Assembly: GCA_946631535.1 (NCBI GenBank)
Contig: CAMPAF010000064.1
Span: forward strand, 1-11,407
Direction of reading: 5' to 3'
Origin: an uncultured Verrucomicrobiota bacterium
GTDB taxonomy: Bacteria; Verrucomicrobiota; Kiritimatiellia; RFP12; UBA1067
Length of the DNA: 11,407 nt
Below, piece by piece: positions 1 to 6,175 of the stretch; the first letter of the stretch is position 1, and the number at the start of each line of letters is the position of its first letter. The notes under the pieces are model-generated. The model searched no databases. It worked only from the letters and a program-made list of their open reading frames with translations, and had not been told where the DNA came from. The position numbers and the translations under genes are program-made.

Positions 1-164
1 GCGAGCGCCTTCAGGTGCACGTGTCCCGGGTTGTACTCGTTCCAGCTGTTGACGATGCCGATGAGCGGACGCGCCTGCTCCTCTGGGCTGATGCCCATGC
101 CGCACAGCAGCCCCCGGCGGCACTCGCGCGCCTCGCCGAATTCCCATTTGCTACGCAAGTTCAT
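1..164 (-). CDS. IlvD/Edd-family dehydratase, N-terminal fragment cut by the left window edge
   Basis: The minus strand encodes 54 residues from ATG at 164, starting MNLRSKWEFGEARECRRGLL and containing PLIGIVNSWNEYNPGHVHLK. That pattern (PLIGIxNSWNExNPGHxHL) is the conserved N-terminal signature of the IlvD/Edd family. These are Fe-S dehydratases that convert 2,3-dihydroxy acids or sugar acids to 2-keto acids in the cytoplasm. Full members are about 550-600 residues, so roughly 90% of the gene lies outside the window. The cluster-ligating cysteines lie further downstream and cannot be judged. AGGAG lies 11 bases before the ATG and AGGAA lies directly against it. The gene follows epmA by 32 bases and is probably co-transcribed. 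Dihydroxy-acid dehydratase (branched-chain amino acid synthesis) is possible, but a sugar-acid dehydratase cannot be excluded from this fragment, so no symbol is given. Confidence 0.88.
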   Translation of the reverse strand, partial: MNLRSKWEFGEARECRRGLLCGMGISPEEQARPLIGIVNSWNEYNPGHVHLKAL

Positions 165-196
165 TTCCTGTAAAGCTCCTTCAAGCCATATCCTTG

Positions 197-1066
197 TCAT
201 GTGCGGTAGTATACCATATCCCTGACCTCGTCGATGGAGGCGGCGCCGCACGCGAGCATCGCGAGACGGTCCACCCCAAGCGCCACGCCGCCGGCTGGCG
301 GCATGCGCTGCAGGTCCGCGAGGAATTCCTCGTCAAGCGGGTAGTCGGCCTCGCCGAGGGCGCGCCTCTCCTCGCGCGCGGCCTCGAAGCGCCGCCGCTG
401 CTCGGCGGCGTCCGTCAGCTCCGTGAACGCGTTCGCGAGCTCCATTCCGCCGACGTACAGCTCCCAGCGTTCCGCCACTCGCGGATCATCCGACTTCAGC
501 TTCGAGAGCGACGCAGCAGGCGCAGGATAGTCTGCAAGGAACAGCGGCTCCTTCGGAAGATTCGGTTCTATCTTGGTGGCCATGTCGAAGTCGAAGCGGT
601 CCTGGTCCCACTCCTCGACCGGATCCCAGCCCGCCCAACGCCGATACGCCTCGCGGACCGTGATCCACGCGAACGGCGGCGGCCCCGACGCACCCCAGCG
701 CGTCCGCAAGACCTCGCCCACAAGCTCCTCCATGTCGCGCGCAATCTCCATGTACCCGGCTTCCGCGCGGTACCATTCGAGCATGGTGAACTCCGGCGCG
801 TGGCGGCTTCCCCTCTCGCCTTCGCGGAAGCATGGCCCGATCTGGTAGATGCGCGGAAGCCCGGCGGCGAGCAGACGCTTCATCTGCAGCTCCGGCGAAG
901 CGCGCAGGAACCAATCTCCGCTCGCCGGACAGTCGATGTGCGGTTCCGGCGCGGGAGCGGGTATCCGCACCGGCGTCTCCACCTCCACGAATCCACGCGA
1001 ATCGAAGAAGGCTCGGATCGTCCGCATCATGCTGGCGCGCGCCGCCATGTTCTCGCAGCTGACCAT
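197..1066 (-). CDS. epmA: EpmA/GenX-type elongation factor P (beta-)lysyltransferase
   Basis: A 289-residue class II aminoacyl-tRNA-synthetase-like protein of the LysRS-paralogue family (EpmA/PoxA/GenX). The family attaches (R)-beta-lysine to a conserved lysine of elongation factor P, which relieves ribosome stalling at polyproline. Visible are motif 2, FREGERGSRHAPEFTMLEWY (residues 80-99), and motif 3, GVALGVDRL (260-268). An N-terminal anticodon-binding OB fold is absent, as expected for EpmA (325 residues in E. coli). Ala262 in motif 3 sits where true LysRS enzymes usually have Gly; EpmA proteins have Ala there. ATG at 1066 was chosen because GAGGAG lies 7 bases upstream and the protein then begins just before the catalytic domain. 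The same frame stays open to 1573, but that part is antisense-quality sequence over the ApbE gene. The ApbE gene stops 11 bases upstream, its TGA touching this Shine-Dalgarno sequence. The partner genes epmB and efp are not in the window. Confidence 0.93.
   Translation of the reverse strand: MVSCENMAARASMMRTIRAFFDSRGFVEVETPVRIPAPAPEPHIDCPASGDWFLRASPELQMKRLLAAGLPRIYQIGPCFREGERGSRHAPEFTMLEWYRAEAGYMEIARDMEELVGEVLRTRWGASGPPPFAWITVREAYRRWAGWDPVEEWDQDRFDFDMATKIEPNLPKEPLFLADYPAPAASLSKLKSDDPRVAERWELYVGGMELANAFTELTDAAEQRRRFEAAREERRALGEADYPLDEEFLADLQRMPPAGGVALGVDRLAMLACGAASIDEVRDMVYYRT
208..216 (-). promoter_or_regulatory. possible extended -10 for the IlvD/Edd gene inside the 3' end of epmA
   Basis: The minus strand reads TGGTATACT, a TGn extended -10, and would start RNA near base 201, about 37 bases before the dehydratase ATG. 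No convincing -35 hexamer is visible. The bases are also the Met-Val-Tyr-Tyr codons at the end of EpmA, so chance is a real alternative. Confidence 0.25.
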
Positions 1067-1077
1067 TCGCAAGCTCC

Positions 1078-2022
1078 TCACTTCTCCACCTTGCCGTCCG
1101 CCACAAGGCGCAACGGGTACTCCACGTCCTTGAGCCGCGCGGCCATCGCCCGCGTGGCGCACACGGTCGGCGACTCCGGCGTATCCGGTATCCAAAGCGC
1201 CAGCACATCGCGATGCCACTTGGCGAGGAACCGTTCCCCCGCTTCCGGCCCAAGAACGAACAGCGTTGTCGATAGCCCGTCCGCCAGCGTCGCGGTTGGC
1301 GCCACCACGGTCACGCCTGCCATCCCCGTCACAGGTTCGCCCGTACGGCCGTCGATGATGTGCGAGCGGCGCACGCCGTTCTGCACGACGAACCGCTCGT
1401 AGTTTCCGCTCGTGGCGACGGCCTCGCTGTTCGTGAGCACGATCGTGGCGGCATATCCCTGACCGAACGGGTTGCGCACGCCTGTGCGCCACTTGCCGCC
1501 GACCACGCGCAGGTTGCCGCCAAGATCGATCAGCAGGTCCGGCTCGCCAAAGCGGCGCGTCACGTCCTGCCACGCGGCGTCAACCGCGAAGCCCTTCGCG
1601 ATCGCGCCCAGATCGAAGTCCGCGAACGACCTTCCGCCGCTGAAGCCCAGTTCCCTCATGCGGGCGCCGATCTGAGGATTGAAGGCTCCGTCAGAACGCT
1701 CCGCGAGAAGCATGGCGGCGCGGTAGCATTCCTTCACCTCGGCCGAGACGCGTCCGATCCAGTTCGTGCCACCTTCGCGCGAGAGACGGCTCAGCTCGGA
1801 GTCGGCGTCCCACGCGGAAAGCAAACTCTCCAAACGTTCGTAGCGCGCCTGGACCAAACCTCTCGCCGCTTCGCGGTCCGGCGCGTCGCCGCGGAACGTG
1901 AGCCCGGCGATAGTCCCCATAGCCGTCCATTCGTCGCGTATGCGCCCCTTCCCGGACGAGCACAGCGACAGCGCCACCACGCACACGCCAGCGGCCAGAC
2001 CTAGAAGCAGCAACTTTTTCAT
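1078..2022 (-). CDS. apbE: ApbE-family FAD:protein FMN transferase, lipoprotein
   Basis: A 314-residue protein of the ApbE family. These Mg-dependent enzymes transfer FMN from FAD to a Thr or Ser of target proteins such as the NqrB/NqrC or RnfD/RnfG subunits on the outer face of the membrane. The N-terminus MKKLLLLGLAAGVCVVALSL is a lipoprotein signal with the lipobox L-S-L-C at residues 18-21, so Cys21 is the likely lipidated residue. Family motifs seen are TAMGT (33-37), DLGAIAKGFAVD (137-148), DLGGN (166-170), HIIDGRTG (221-228, usually HIIDPRTG) and ADGLSTTLFVLG (247-258, with the metal-binding Asp). The length is typical. ATG at 2022 puts the signal at the very start. An in-frame ATG at 2037 would add five residues and remains possible. 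The mnmE stop is 16 bases upstream, so the two are likely co-transcribed. No flavinylation target is visible in the window. Confidence 0.94.
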   Translation of the reverse strand: MKKLLLLGLAAGVCVVALSLCSSGKGRIRDEWTAMGTIAGLTFRGDAPDREAARGLVQARYERLESLLSAWDADSELSRLSREGGTNWIGRVSAEVKECYRAAMLLAERSDGAFNPQIGARMRELGFSGGRSFADFDLGAIAKGFAVDAAWQDVTRRFGEPDLLIDLGGNLRVVGGKWRTGVRNPFGQGYAATIVLTNSEAVATSGNYERFVVQNGVRRSHIIDGRTGEPVTGMAGVTVVAPTATLADGLSTTLFVLGPEAGERFLAKWHRDVLALWIPDTPESPTVCATRAMAARLKDVEYPLRLVADGKVEK

Positions 2023-2038
2023 CTCGCTTCCATCCATG

Positions 2039-3580
2039 TCATTTCCCCACGCAGAAGCGCGAGAAGATCGATTCGAGCAGGTCTTCCGTGTAGACCTTGC
2101 CAAGTATCTTGCCAAGCGACTCGGCGGCGACTCGCGCCTCGTTGGCCGCCACCACGAGATCGCCGACATTGACACGCTCCAACGCGTCGGCGGCAACCTG
2201 CAAAAGCTCCTTCTGGCGAGTGGTCACGTCGGCGCCGCTCGCCTCCTCGCCCTTCGCCGCGAGCTTTTCGAGGCGATCCGCGATCGCCGCCCTCAGCTCA
2301 GGCAATCCCTCGCCCGTGAGGGCCGAGACCGGGAGTACCGGGAGCGGGAGCGCCGGGACCGGGAGCGCCGGGACCTCCGGGACCGAGACTGCCGGGAGAA
2401 GATCGCACTTGGATAGCAGATGGAGAACCCGATCCTCAATCCCGGTATTCCCGGTGGTCTCGGTGGTCCCGGCCGTTCCCCCGCTCCCGGTCCCGGCCGA
2501 TCCCCCGCTCCCAGGCGCCTCCTCGAGCGACAGCACCAGGTCGGCCTTGGCGATAAGTTCCTCGGCGCGGTCAACGCCCTCGGCCTCGATGACATCCCCG
2601 GCGGCACGTAGGCCTGCCGTGTCCACAAGCCGCACTGGCCATCCGCCAATCTCCACGCTCTCCTCGATGAAGTCGCGCGTGGTGCCCGCGGTGTCGGAGA
2701 CGATCGCCCGCCGTTCGCCGAGCAGGGCGTTCAAGAGGGAACTCTTGCCAATGTTGGGCGGACCTGCCAGCACGACTAGCGCCCCCTCGCGCAAGAGACG
2801 TCCCTCGCGCGCCGTGGCGAGACGGGCGGCAATGCGCGAGCGCAGGGAGGAGATGTCGCGAGCAAGGTTGTCCGCGAAGTCGCCCGGCAACTCGTCCTCG
2901 CTGAAGTCGAGCGAGTGTTCCAAGCGCACTGATATATCTAGCGCAACGGCGTACAGCGCCTCGAACCCGGCCGATGCCGCACCGCCAAGGCGCGCCACCG
3001 CGTCGTCGGCCGCCCGGTCGGTCTTGGCGTCGATAAGGTCTATTACCGCTTCGGCGGCGGAAAGATCGAGCCGCCCGTTGAGGAAGGCGCGCTGCGTGAA
3101 CTCGCCCCGCCTCGCCAGTCGCGCGCCGGCTGCCAAGCAAGCCTCCAGCACGCGACGCGGGGCGACGCTGCCGCCATGGCACTGGAACTCCACCACGTCC
3201 TCGCCGGTGTAGGAATGCGGCGCGGCAAATACGAGGACTAGTCCATCGTCCAGCAACTCACCGACAGATTTAAGGTCATTAAGGCCTTTAGAGTCCTTAA
3301 GGTCATTAAGGGTGGTAGAAGCATTAAGGTCATTAAGGGTGGTAGGGGCATTAAGGGTGGTAGGAGCATTAAGGTCATTAAAGACATTAGGATCCTTAAA
3401 CACCTTAACGACCTTAAAAAAGGCCGAGTGGAAAAAACGGCCGGCCAGCGATGCGTCAACACGACGACCCGTCAGCCGCGCAGCGACCGCAAATGCCGCC
3501 GGCCCGCTCACGCGCACGACGGCCACGCCGCCGCGCCCAGGCGGCGTCGATATGGCCGCAATTGTCTCCGTCTCGTCCAT
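2039..3580 (-). CDS. mnmE: tRNA uridine-5-carboxymethylaminomethyl modification GTPase MnmE, with low-complexity insertions
   Basis: A 513-residue MnmE (TrmE). With MnmG it installs the (carboxymethyl)aminomethyl group at U34 of certain tRNAs. The N-terminal formyl-folate domain begins [21 protein letters not shown]. The G domain shows G1 GPPNIGKS (273-280, with the K+-coordinating Asn276), TTRDF (300-304), DTAG (320-323), Glu332 matching catalytic Glu282 of E. coli, and a G4 of SKCD (390-393) in place of NKxD. The C-terminus FCVGK holds the family cysteine (Cys510). E. coli MnmE has about 454 residues. The excess is explained by a 51-residue repeat tract (55-105) and two low-complexity segments flanking G4 (356-380 and 398-418). 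All core motifs are intact and no frame is lost, so the gene looks functional. ATG at 3580 is the only sensible start for the conserved N-terminus. It has no Shine-Dalgarno sequence. mnmE heads the minus-strand operon and is divergent from the histidine kinase. Confidence 0.97.
   Translation of the reverse strand: MDETETIAAISTPPGRGGVAVVRVSGPAAFAVAARLTGRRVDASLAGRFFHSAFFKVVKVFKDPNVFNDLNAPTTLNAPTTLNDLNASTTLNDLKDSKGLNDLKSVGELLDDGLVLVFAAPHSYTGEDVVEFQCHGGSVAPRRVLEACLAAGARLARRGEFTQRAFLNGRLDLSAAEAVIDLIDAKTDRAADDAVARLGGAASAGFEALYAVALDISVRLEHSLDFSEDELPGDFADNLARDISSLRSRIAARLATAREGRLLREGALVVLAGPPNIGKSSLLNALLGERRAIVSDTAGTTRDFIEESVEIGGWPVRLVDTAGLRAAGDVIEAEGVDRAEELIAKADLVLSLEEAPGSGGSAGTGSGGTAGTTETTGNTGIEDRVLHLLSKCDLLPAVSVPEVPALPVPALPLPVLPVSALTGEGLPELRAAIADRLEKLAAKGEEASGADVTTRQKELLQVAADALERVNVGDLVVAANEARVAAESLGKILGKVYTEDLLESIFSRFCVGK
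2327..2389 (-). repeat. GC-rich repeat block B inside mnmE, after G4
   Basis: A degenerate tract built on CTCCCGGTCCCGGCG-like hexa- and nonamers. It encodes Val/Pro/Leu/Ala-rich sequence ([19 protein letters not shown], residues 400-418) between the G4 motif and the G5 region SALTGEG. It is not expected in MnmE proteins at this length. On the complementary strand the same motif appears as in block A, so the two blocks are inverted relative to each other. Confidence 0.85.
2441..2515 (-). repeat. GC-rich repeat block A inside mnmE, before G4
   Basis: Two near-identical 24-bp units encode GSGGSAGT and GSGGTAGT. They are followed by degenerate ACCGAGACCACCGGGAATACC repeats encoding TTETTGNTG. 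The tract forms a Gly/Thr/Ser-rich linker (residues 356-380) between the G3 region and the strand leading to G4. A 16-bp element, GCCGGGACCGGGAGCG, is present here on the minus strand (2482-2497) and in block B on the plus strand (2352-2367). Confidence 0.87.
3266..3418 (-). repeat. 17-copy degenerate 9-bp tandem repeat inside mnmE
   Basis: Read on the minus strand, 153 bases divide exactly into 17 units of 9 bp with consensus CTTAATGAC. Variants are CTTAATGCT, CTTAATGCC, TTTAAGGTC and an alternate unit CCTACCACC. Because 9 is a multiple of 3, the frame of mnmE is kept and the product is a tripeptide-period tract. It includes [33 protein letters not shown] and NDLKS (residues 67-105). The tract is strikingly AT-rich within a GC-rich gene and uses CTT and AAT codons that its neighbours mostly avoid. 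It replaces a short loop in the N-terminal domain, corresponding to the segment before the VLDQGIALWF strand of E. coli MnmE. Confidence 0.95.
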
Positions 3581-3589
3581 GCGCCGCGC

Positions 3590-3598
3590 ATTTTACCA
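3590..3598 (-). promoter_or_regulatory. extended -10 element for mnmE
   Basis: The minus strand reads TGGTAAAAT just before mnmE. There is no recognisable -35 at 16-18 bases; a TTGCAA lies 27 bases further up. Transcription would begin about base 3583, only a few bases before the ATG at 3580. That fits the absence of a Shine-Dalgarno sequence and suggests a leaderless or nearly leaderless mRNA. Confidence 0.5.
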
Positions 3599-3622
3599 CA
3601 ATCTGCCGCCCTCACGCCACTG

Positions 3623-3650
3623 TTGCAATCTAATAAGCAAATGGTATAAT
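3623..3650 (+). promoter_or_regulatory. strong sigma-70-type promoter for the signalling operon
   Basis: TTGCAA (3623-3628), a 16-base spacer, then TATAAT (3645-3650), preceded by TG at 3642-3643 so that it is also an extended -10. The expected transcription start is about base 3657, giving a leader of about 30 bases before the kinase ATG at 3687. The -35 and spacer contain TTGC-N10-GCAA (3623-3640), a weak dyad that could be an operator but may be chance. This is the best promoter in the window and stands out in an otherwise GC-rich sequence. Confidence 0.75.
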
Positions 3651-3686
3651 ATGTGCCGAGACGAACCACTGGAGCGTTTTGGCACA

Positions 3687-4823
3687 ATGAGCGTATTTTT
3701 CGATAAGGTCGCGCAGCGGCTGGACAAGCTGGACGCCGCCGACAGGCGGCGGCAGTTCCGGCAGCTTGCGGACGAGATCGGCTTCTTCGAGTCGGTGTTC
3801 GACACGTTGAAGGAGGGGGTCATTGTCGTTTCGCCGGCCGGCGACCTGCTCTACGCCAACGCCGCCGCCGAGGCGCTGACCGGGTGCCCTTGTTCGAAGG
3901 CGCGCGGCAAGCCAATACGCAAGACGATCCCAGGCTGGGACTGGGACAACCTTCTCCACCCCGCCCACGAAGGCTGGAACCGGACATCCGCGCAGGAACT
4001 AGAAGTCCTCTACCCCGAACACCGCATACTCGAGCTGAACGCAATGCCGTCGCAGAACGGCACGGTGGTGCTAGTGCGTGACGTGACGGACGCGCACGCG
4101 CGCGCCGAGAGCGCGATCGAGTCGAGCAGGACGGACGCCGTGCGCGACCTTGCGGCGGGCGTCGCCCACGAGATCGGCAACCCTCTCAACGCCCTCTCGC
4201 TGAACCTCCAGCTCCTCGCGCGCGAGTTCCGCCACGAGCCTGACGAGGAACGCCGCGAACGCCTTCTGCAAGACATCTCCACCGCACAGAACGAAGTCAA
4301 GAGGCTGGAGGACATCATAAAGGGATTTCTCTCCGCGCTTCGCCCCGCGAAGCTCAACCTTGTGCGCGGCACGCTTGACGCTCCGCTCAAGGACACGCTC
4401 GCCGCGTTCAAGGCGCAGTTCGAGGATCGCCGCATACAGATGCGTCTCGCCCTTCCGTCCGCATTGCCGTCAGTCCTTATCGACCGTGCGCAGATGGAAC
4501 AGGTGTTCTTCAACCTTGTCAAGAACGCTCTGGAGGCGATGAAGGACGGCGGCGCGCTCGACATCGCAGTGGCGGCGGACGACCGCGACGTGCGCGTCTT
4601 CTTCCGCGACAACGGCAGCGGCATGGATGCGGCGACGCTATCGCGCATCTTCGAACCTTACCACACCACCAAGGAAGAAGGCACGGGGCTCGGCCTCATG
4701 GTGAGCCGCCGCATCGTCCGCGCCCACGGCGGCGAGATCGACGTGGAGTCGAAGCCCGGCGCCGGCACCACCTTCACAGTCCGCATCCCGCGGCTCGAGA
4801 AGCGCGTGAGGAGGCTCACATGA
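3687..4823 (+). CDS. soluble PAS-domain sensor histidine kinase, NtrB type
   Basis: A 378-residue histidine kinase with no membrane segment, so it should sense a cytoplasmic signal. The order is a short N-terminal coiled region (1-30), a PAS domain (about 34-135, FESVFDTLKEGVIVVSPAGD then LLYANAAAEALTG), then a HisKA dimerisation helix. Its H-box is DLAAGVAHEIGNPLNAL, with phospho-accepting His161. The HATPase_c domain follows, with N-box QVFFNLVKNALEAM (272-285), G1 DNGSGM (308-313), F-box IFEPYHTT (321-328) and G2 EGTGLGL (331-337). The layout matches NtrB/AtoS-like kinases that partner NtrC-family regulators, and such a regulator is the next gene. ATG at 3687 was chosen because the promoter -10 ends at 3650, which rules out the in-frame ATG at 3651 and everything upstream. 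GGAG lies 12 bases before the ATG, which is a long spacing. The stop overlaps the next start as ATGA. Confidence 0.93.
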   Translation: MSVFFDKVAQRLDKLDAADRRRQFRQLADEIGFFESVFDTLKEGVIVVSPAGDLLYANAAAEALTGCPCSKARGKPIRKTIPGWDWDNLLHPAHEGWNRTSAQELEVLYPEHRILELNAMPSQNGTVVLVRDVTDAHARAESAIESSRTDAVRDLAAGVAHEIGNPLNALSLNLQLLAREFRHEPDEERRERLLQDISTAQNEVKRLEDIIKGFLSALRPAKLNLVRGTLDAPLKDTLAAFKAQFEDRRIQMRLALPSALPSVLIDRAQMEQVFFNLVKNALEAMKDGGALDIAVAADDRDVRVFFRDNGSGMDAATLSRIFEPYHTTKEEGTGLGLMVSRRIVRAHGGEIDVESKPGAGTTFTVRIPRLEKRVRRLT

Positions 4824-6175
4824 AACCATCGATACTCATAGTAGACGACGAGAAGGACACGCGCGAGCTGATGGCCCGCGCGCTCGGCGCCGACTACAAC
4901 GTGACCACTGCGGCCGACGCCGAGCTCGCAATCAAGGCGCTGGAGGCCGATCAGTCCATCGCACTCATGCTCTCGGACGTCCGCATGCCCGGCGCGGACG
5001 GCCTCCAGCTCCTGAAGGCCGCGAAGAAGATGCGCCCGAACCTCGCCTGCATCCTGCTGACCGCCTTCGGCACCGTGGACCAGGCGGTCGCCGCCATGAA
5101 GGACGGCGCAGACGACTTCATCATGAAGCCCGTCGACCTCGACCAGCTCGACCTGCGCGTAGCAAAGGCGCTAAAGACGGGTGCGCTCGAGAGCGAGGTC
5201 GCCTCGCTCCGCAGCCAGCTCGACGAGAAGTACGGCCTCGACAACATGGTGGGCTCGTCTGCCGCAATGGAACGCGTGTTCAAGATGGTGCGGCGTGCGG
5301 CGCCGTCGTCCGCCACGGTGCTGCTGCAGGGCCCGAACGGCACGGGCAAGGACCTCATCGCGCACGCGATCCACAACCTCTCGCCACGCGCGAAAGGCCC
5401 GTTCGTGGCCGTGAACTGCGGGGCGATTCCGGAGAACCTCATCGAAAGCGAGCTCTTCGGCCACGAGAAGGGATCCTTCTCGGGCGCCGTCGCCCAGCAC
5501 ATCGGCTCGTTCGAGTCTGCCAACCATGGCACGCTCTTTCTCGACGAGGTGGGAGAGCTCCCGCTCGCCATGCAGGTGAAGCTCCTGCGCGCGCTGGAGA
5601 ACCGCAGCTTCACGCGCGTTGGCGGATCGCAGCCCGTGGATGTGGACATCCGCGTGATCGCCGCCACGAACCGCGACCTGAAGGCGCTCGTTGAAGCCGG
5701 CGGTTTCCGCCAGGACCTGTTCTACCGCCTGAACGTGATCGACATCCACCTCCCGGCCCTCAAGGATCGCGTGGAGGACATTCCGCTTCTCGTCTCGCGC
5801 TTCATCAAGGAACTGTCGGCCGCAAACGGCGGCGCCGTCACCGGCATCACTCCCGCCGCCTTGAAGATGCTCGAAGCCTACTCCTGGCCTGGCAACGTGC
5901 GCGAGCTGCGCAATGCCATCGAGAAAATGGTCGTCCTATCCTCCGGCGGACAGCTCGACGTCGCCGACATTCCCGACGAGATGCGCGCACCCGCCGCCAT
6001 CTCTCTCCCGATCGCCGCCACCGGCACGCTCGCCGAGACGGAGAAGGCCAAGATACTCGCCGCTCTCCAGAGCGTCGGCAACAACCGTTCGAAGGCCGCG
6101 CGAGTGCTCGGCATCTCGCGCCGCACCCTCTACCGCAAGCTAGACGAATACGCCAAGGAAGGAGACATCCCATGA
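4820..6175 (+). CDS. NtrC-family sigma-54-dependent response regulator
   Basis: A 451-residue transcription activator and the likely phosphorylation target of the upstream kinase. The receiver domain (1-120) has acidic Asp9/Asp10, phospho-acceptor Asp53 (LSDVRMPG), Thr81 and Lys103. The AAA+ sigma-54 interaction domain (about 142-370) has Walker A GPNGTGKD (171-178; the family usually has GESGTGKE) and the sigma-54-contact loop GSFSGA (218-223, a variant of GAFTGA). Walker B is LFLDEV (239-244), followed by FRQDLFYRLN with the arginine finger region. A Fis-type helix-turn-helix closes the protein (NNRSKAARVLGISRRTLYRK, 421-440). All parts needed for sigma-54 activation are present. The start has GAGGAGG 6 bases upstream and overlaps the kinase stop as ATGA. 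Its target promoters are unknown; no -24/-12 promoter was found in the window. It also overlaps the following gene by ATGA. Confidence 0.95.
   Translation: MKPSILIVDDEKDTRELMARALGADYNVTTAADAELAIKALEADQSIALMLSDVRMPGADGLQLLKAAKKMRPNLACILLTAFGTVDQAVAAMKDGADDFIMKPVDLDQLDLRVAKALKTGALESEVASLRSQLDEKYGLDNMVGSSAAMERVFKMVRRAAPSSATVLLQGPNGTGKDLIAHAIHNLSPRAKGPFVAVNCGAIPENLIESELFGHEKGSFSGAVAQHIGSFESANHGTLFLDEVGELPLAMQVKLLRALENRSFTRVGGSQPVDVDIRVIAATNRDLKALVEAGGFRQDLFYRLNVIDIHLPALKDRVEDIPLLVSRFIKELSAANGGAVTGITPAALKMLEAYSWPGNVRELRNAIEKMVVLSSGGQLDVADIPDEMRAPAAISLPIAATGTLAETEKAKILAALQSVGNNRSKAARVLGISRRTLYRKLDEYAKEGDIP

Noticed and set aside
1067..1573. N-terminal extension of the EpmA frame to 1573
   Set aside because: It overlaps the conserved ApbE coding region in another frame and gives Arg-rich shadow sequence; the start at 1066 has a good Shine-Dalgarno sequence.
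2327..2515. Frameshift or broken mnmE at the GC-rich repeats
   Set aside because: The frame stays open and G3, G4, G5 and the C-terminal FCVGK all read in one frame.
3266..3418. CRISPR array
   Set aside because: Units are 9 bp without spacers and are translated in frame within mnmE.
3679..3685. TTGGCAC resembling the -24 half of a sigma-54 promoter
   Set aside because: No TTGC-type -12 element follows at the right distance, and the site touches the start codon.
3312..3686. In-frame upstream extension of the histidine kinase, opposite the mnmE 9-bp repeats and N-terminus
   Set aside because: It is the antisense of mnmE, the peptide is low-complexity repeat shadow, and the sigma-70 promoter at 3623-3650 lies inside it. 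The start at 3687 follows that promoter.
3651..3686. ATG at 3651 as the histidine kinase start
   Set aside because: It directly abuts the TATAAT box, so it would lie before the expected transcription start.
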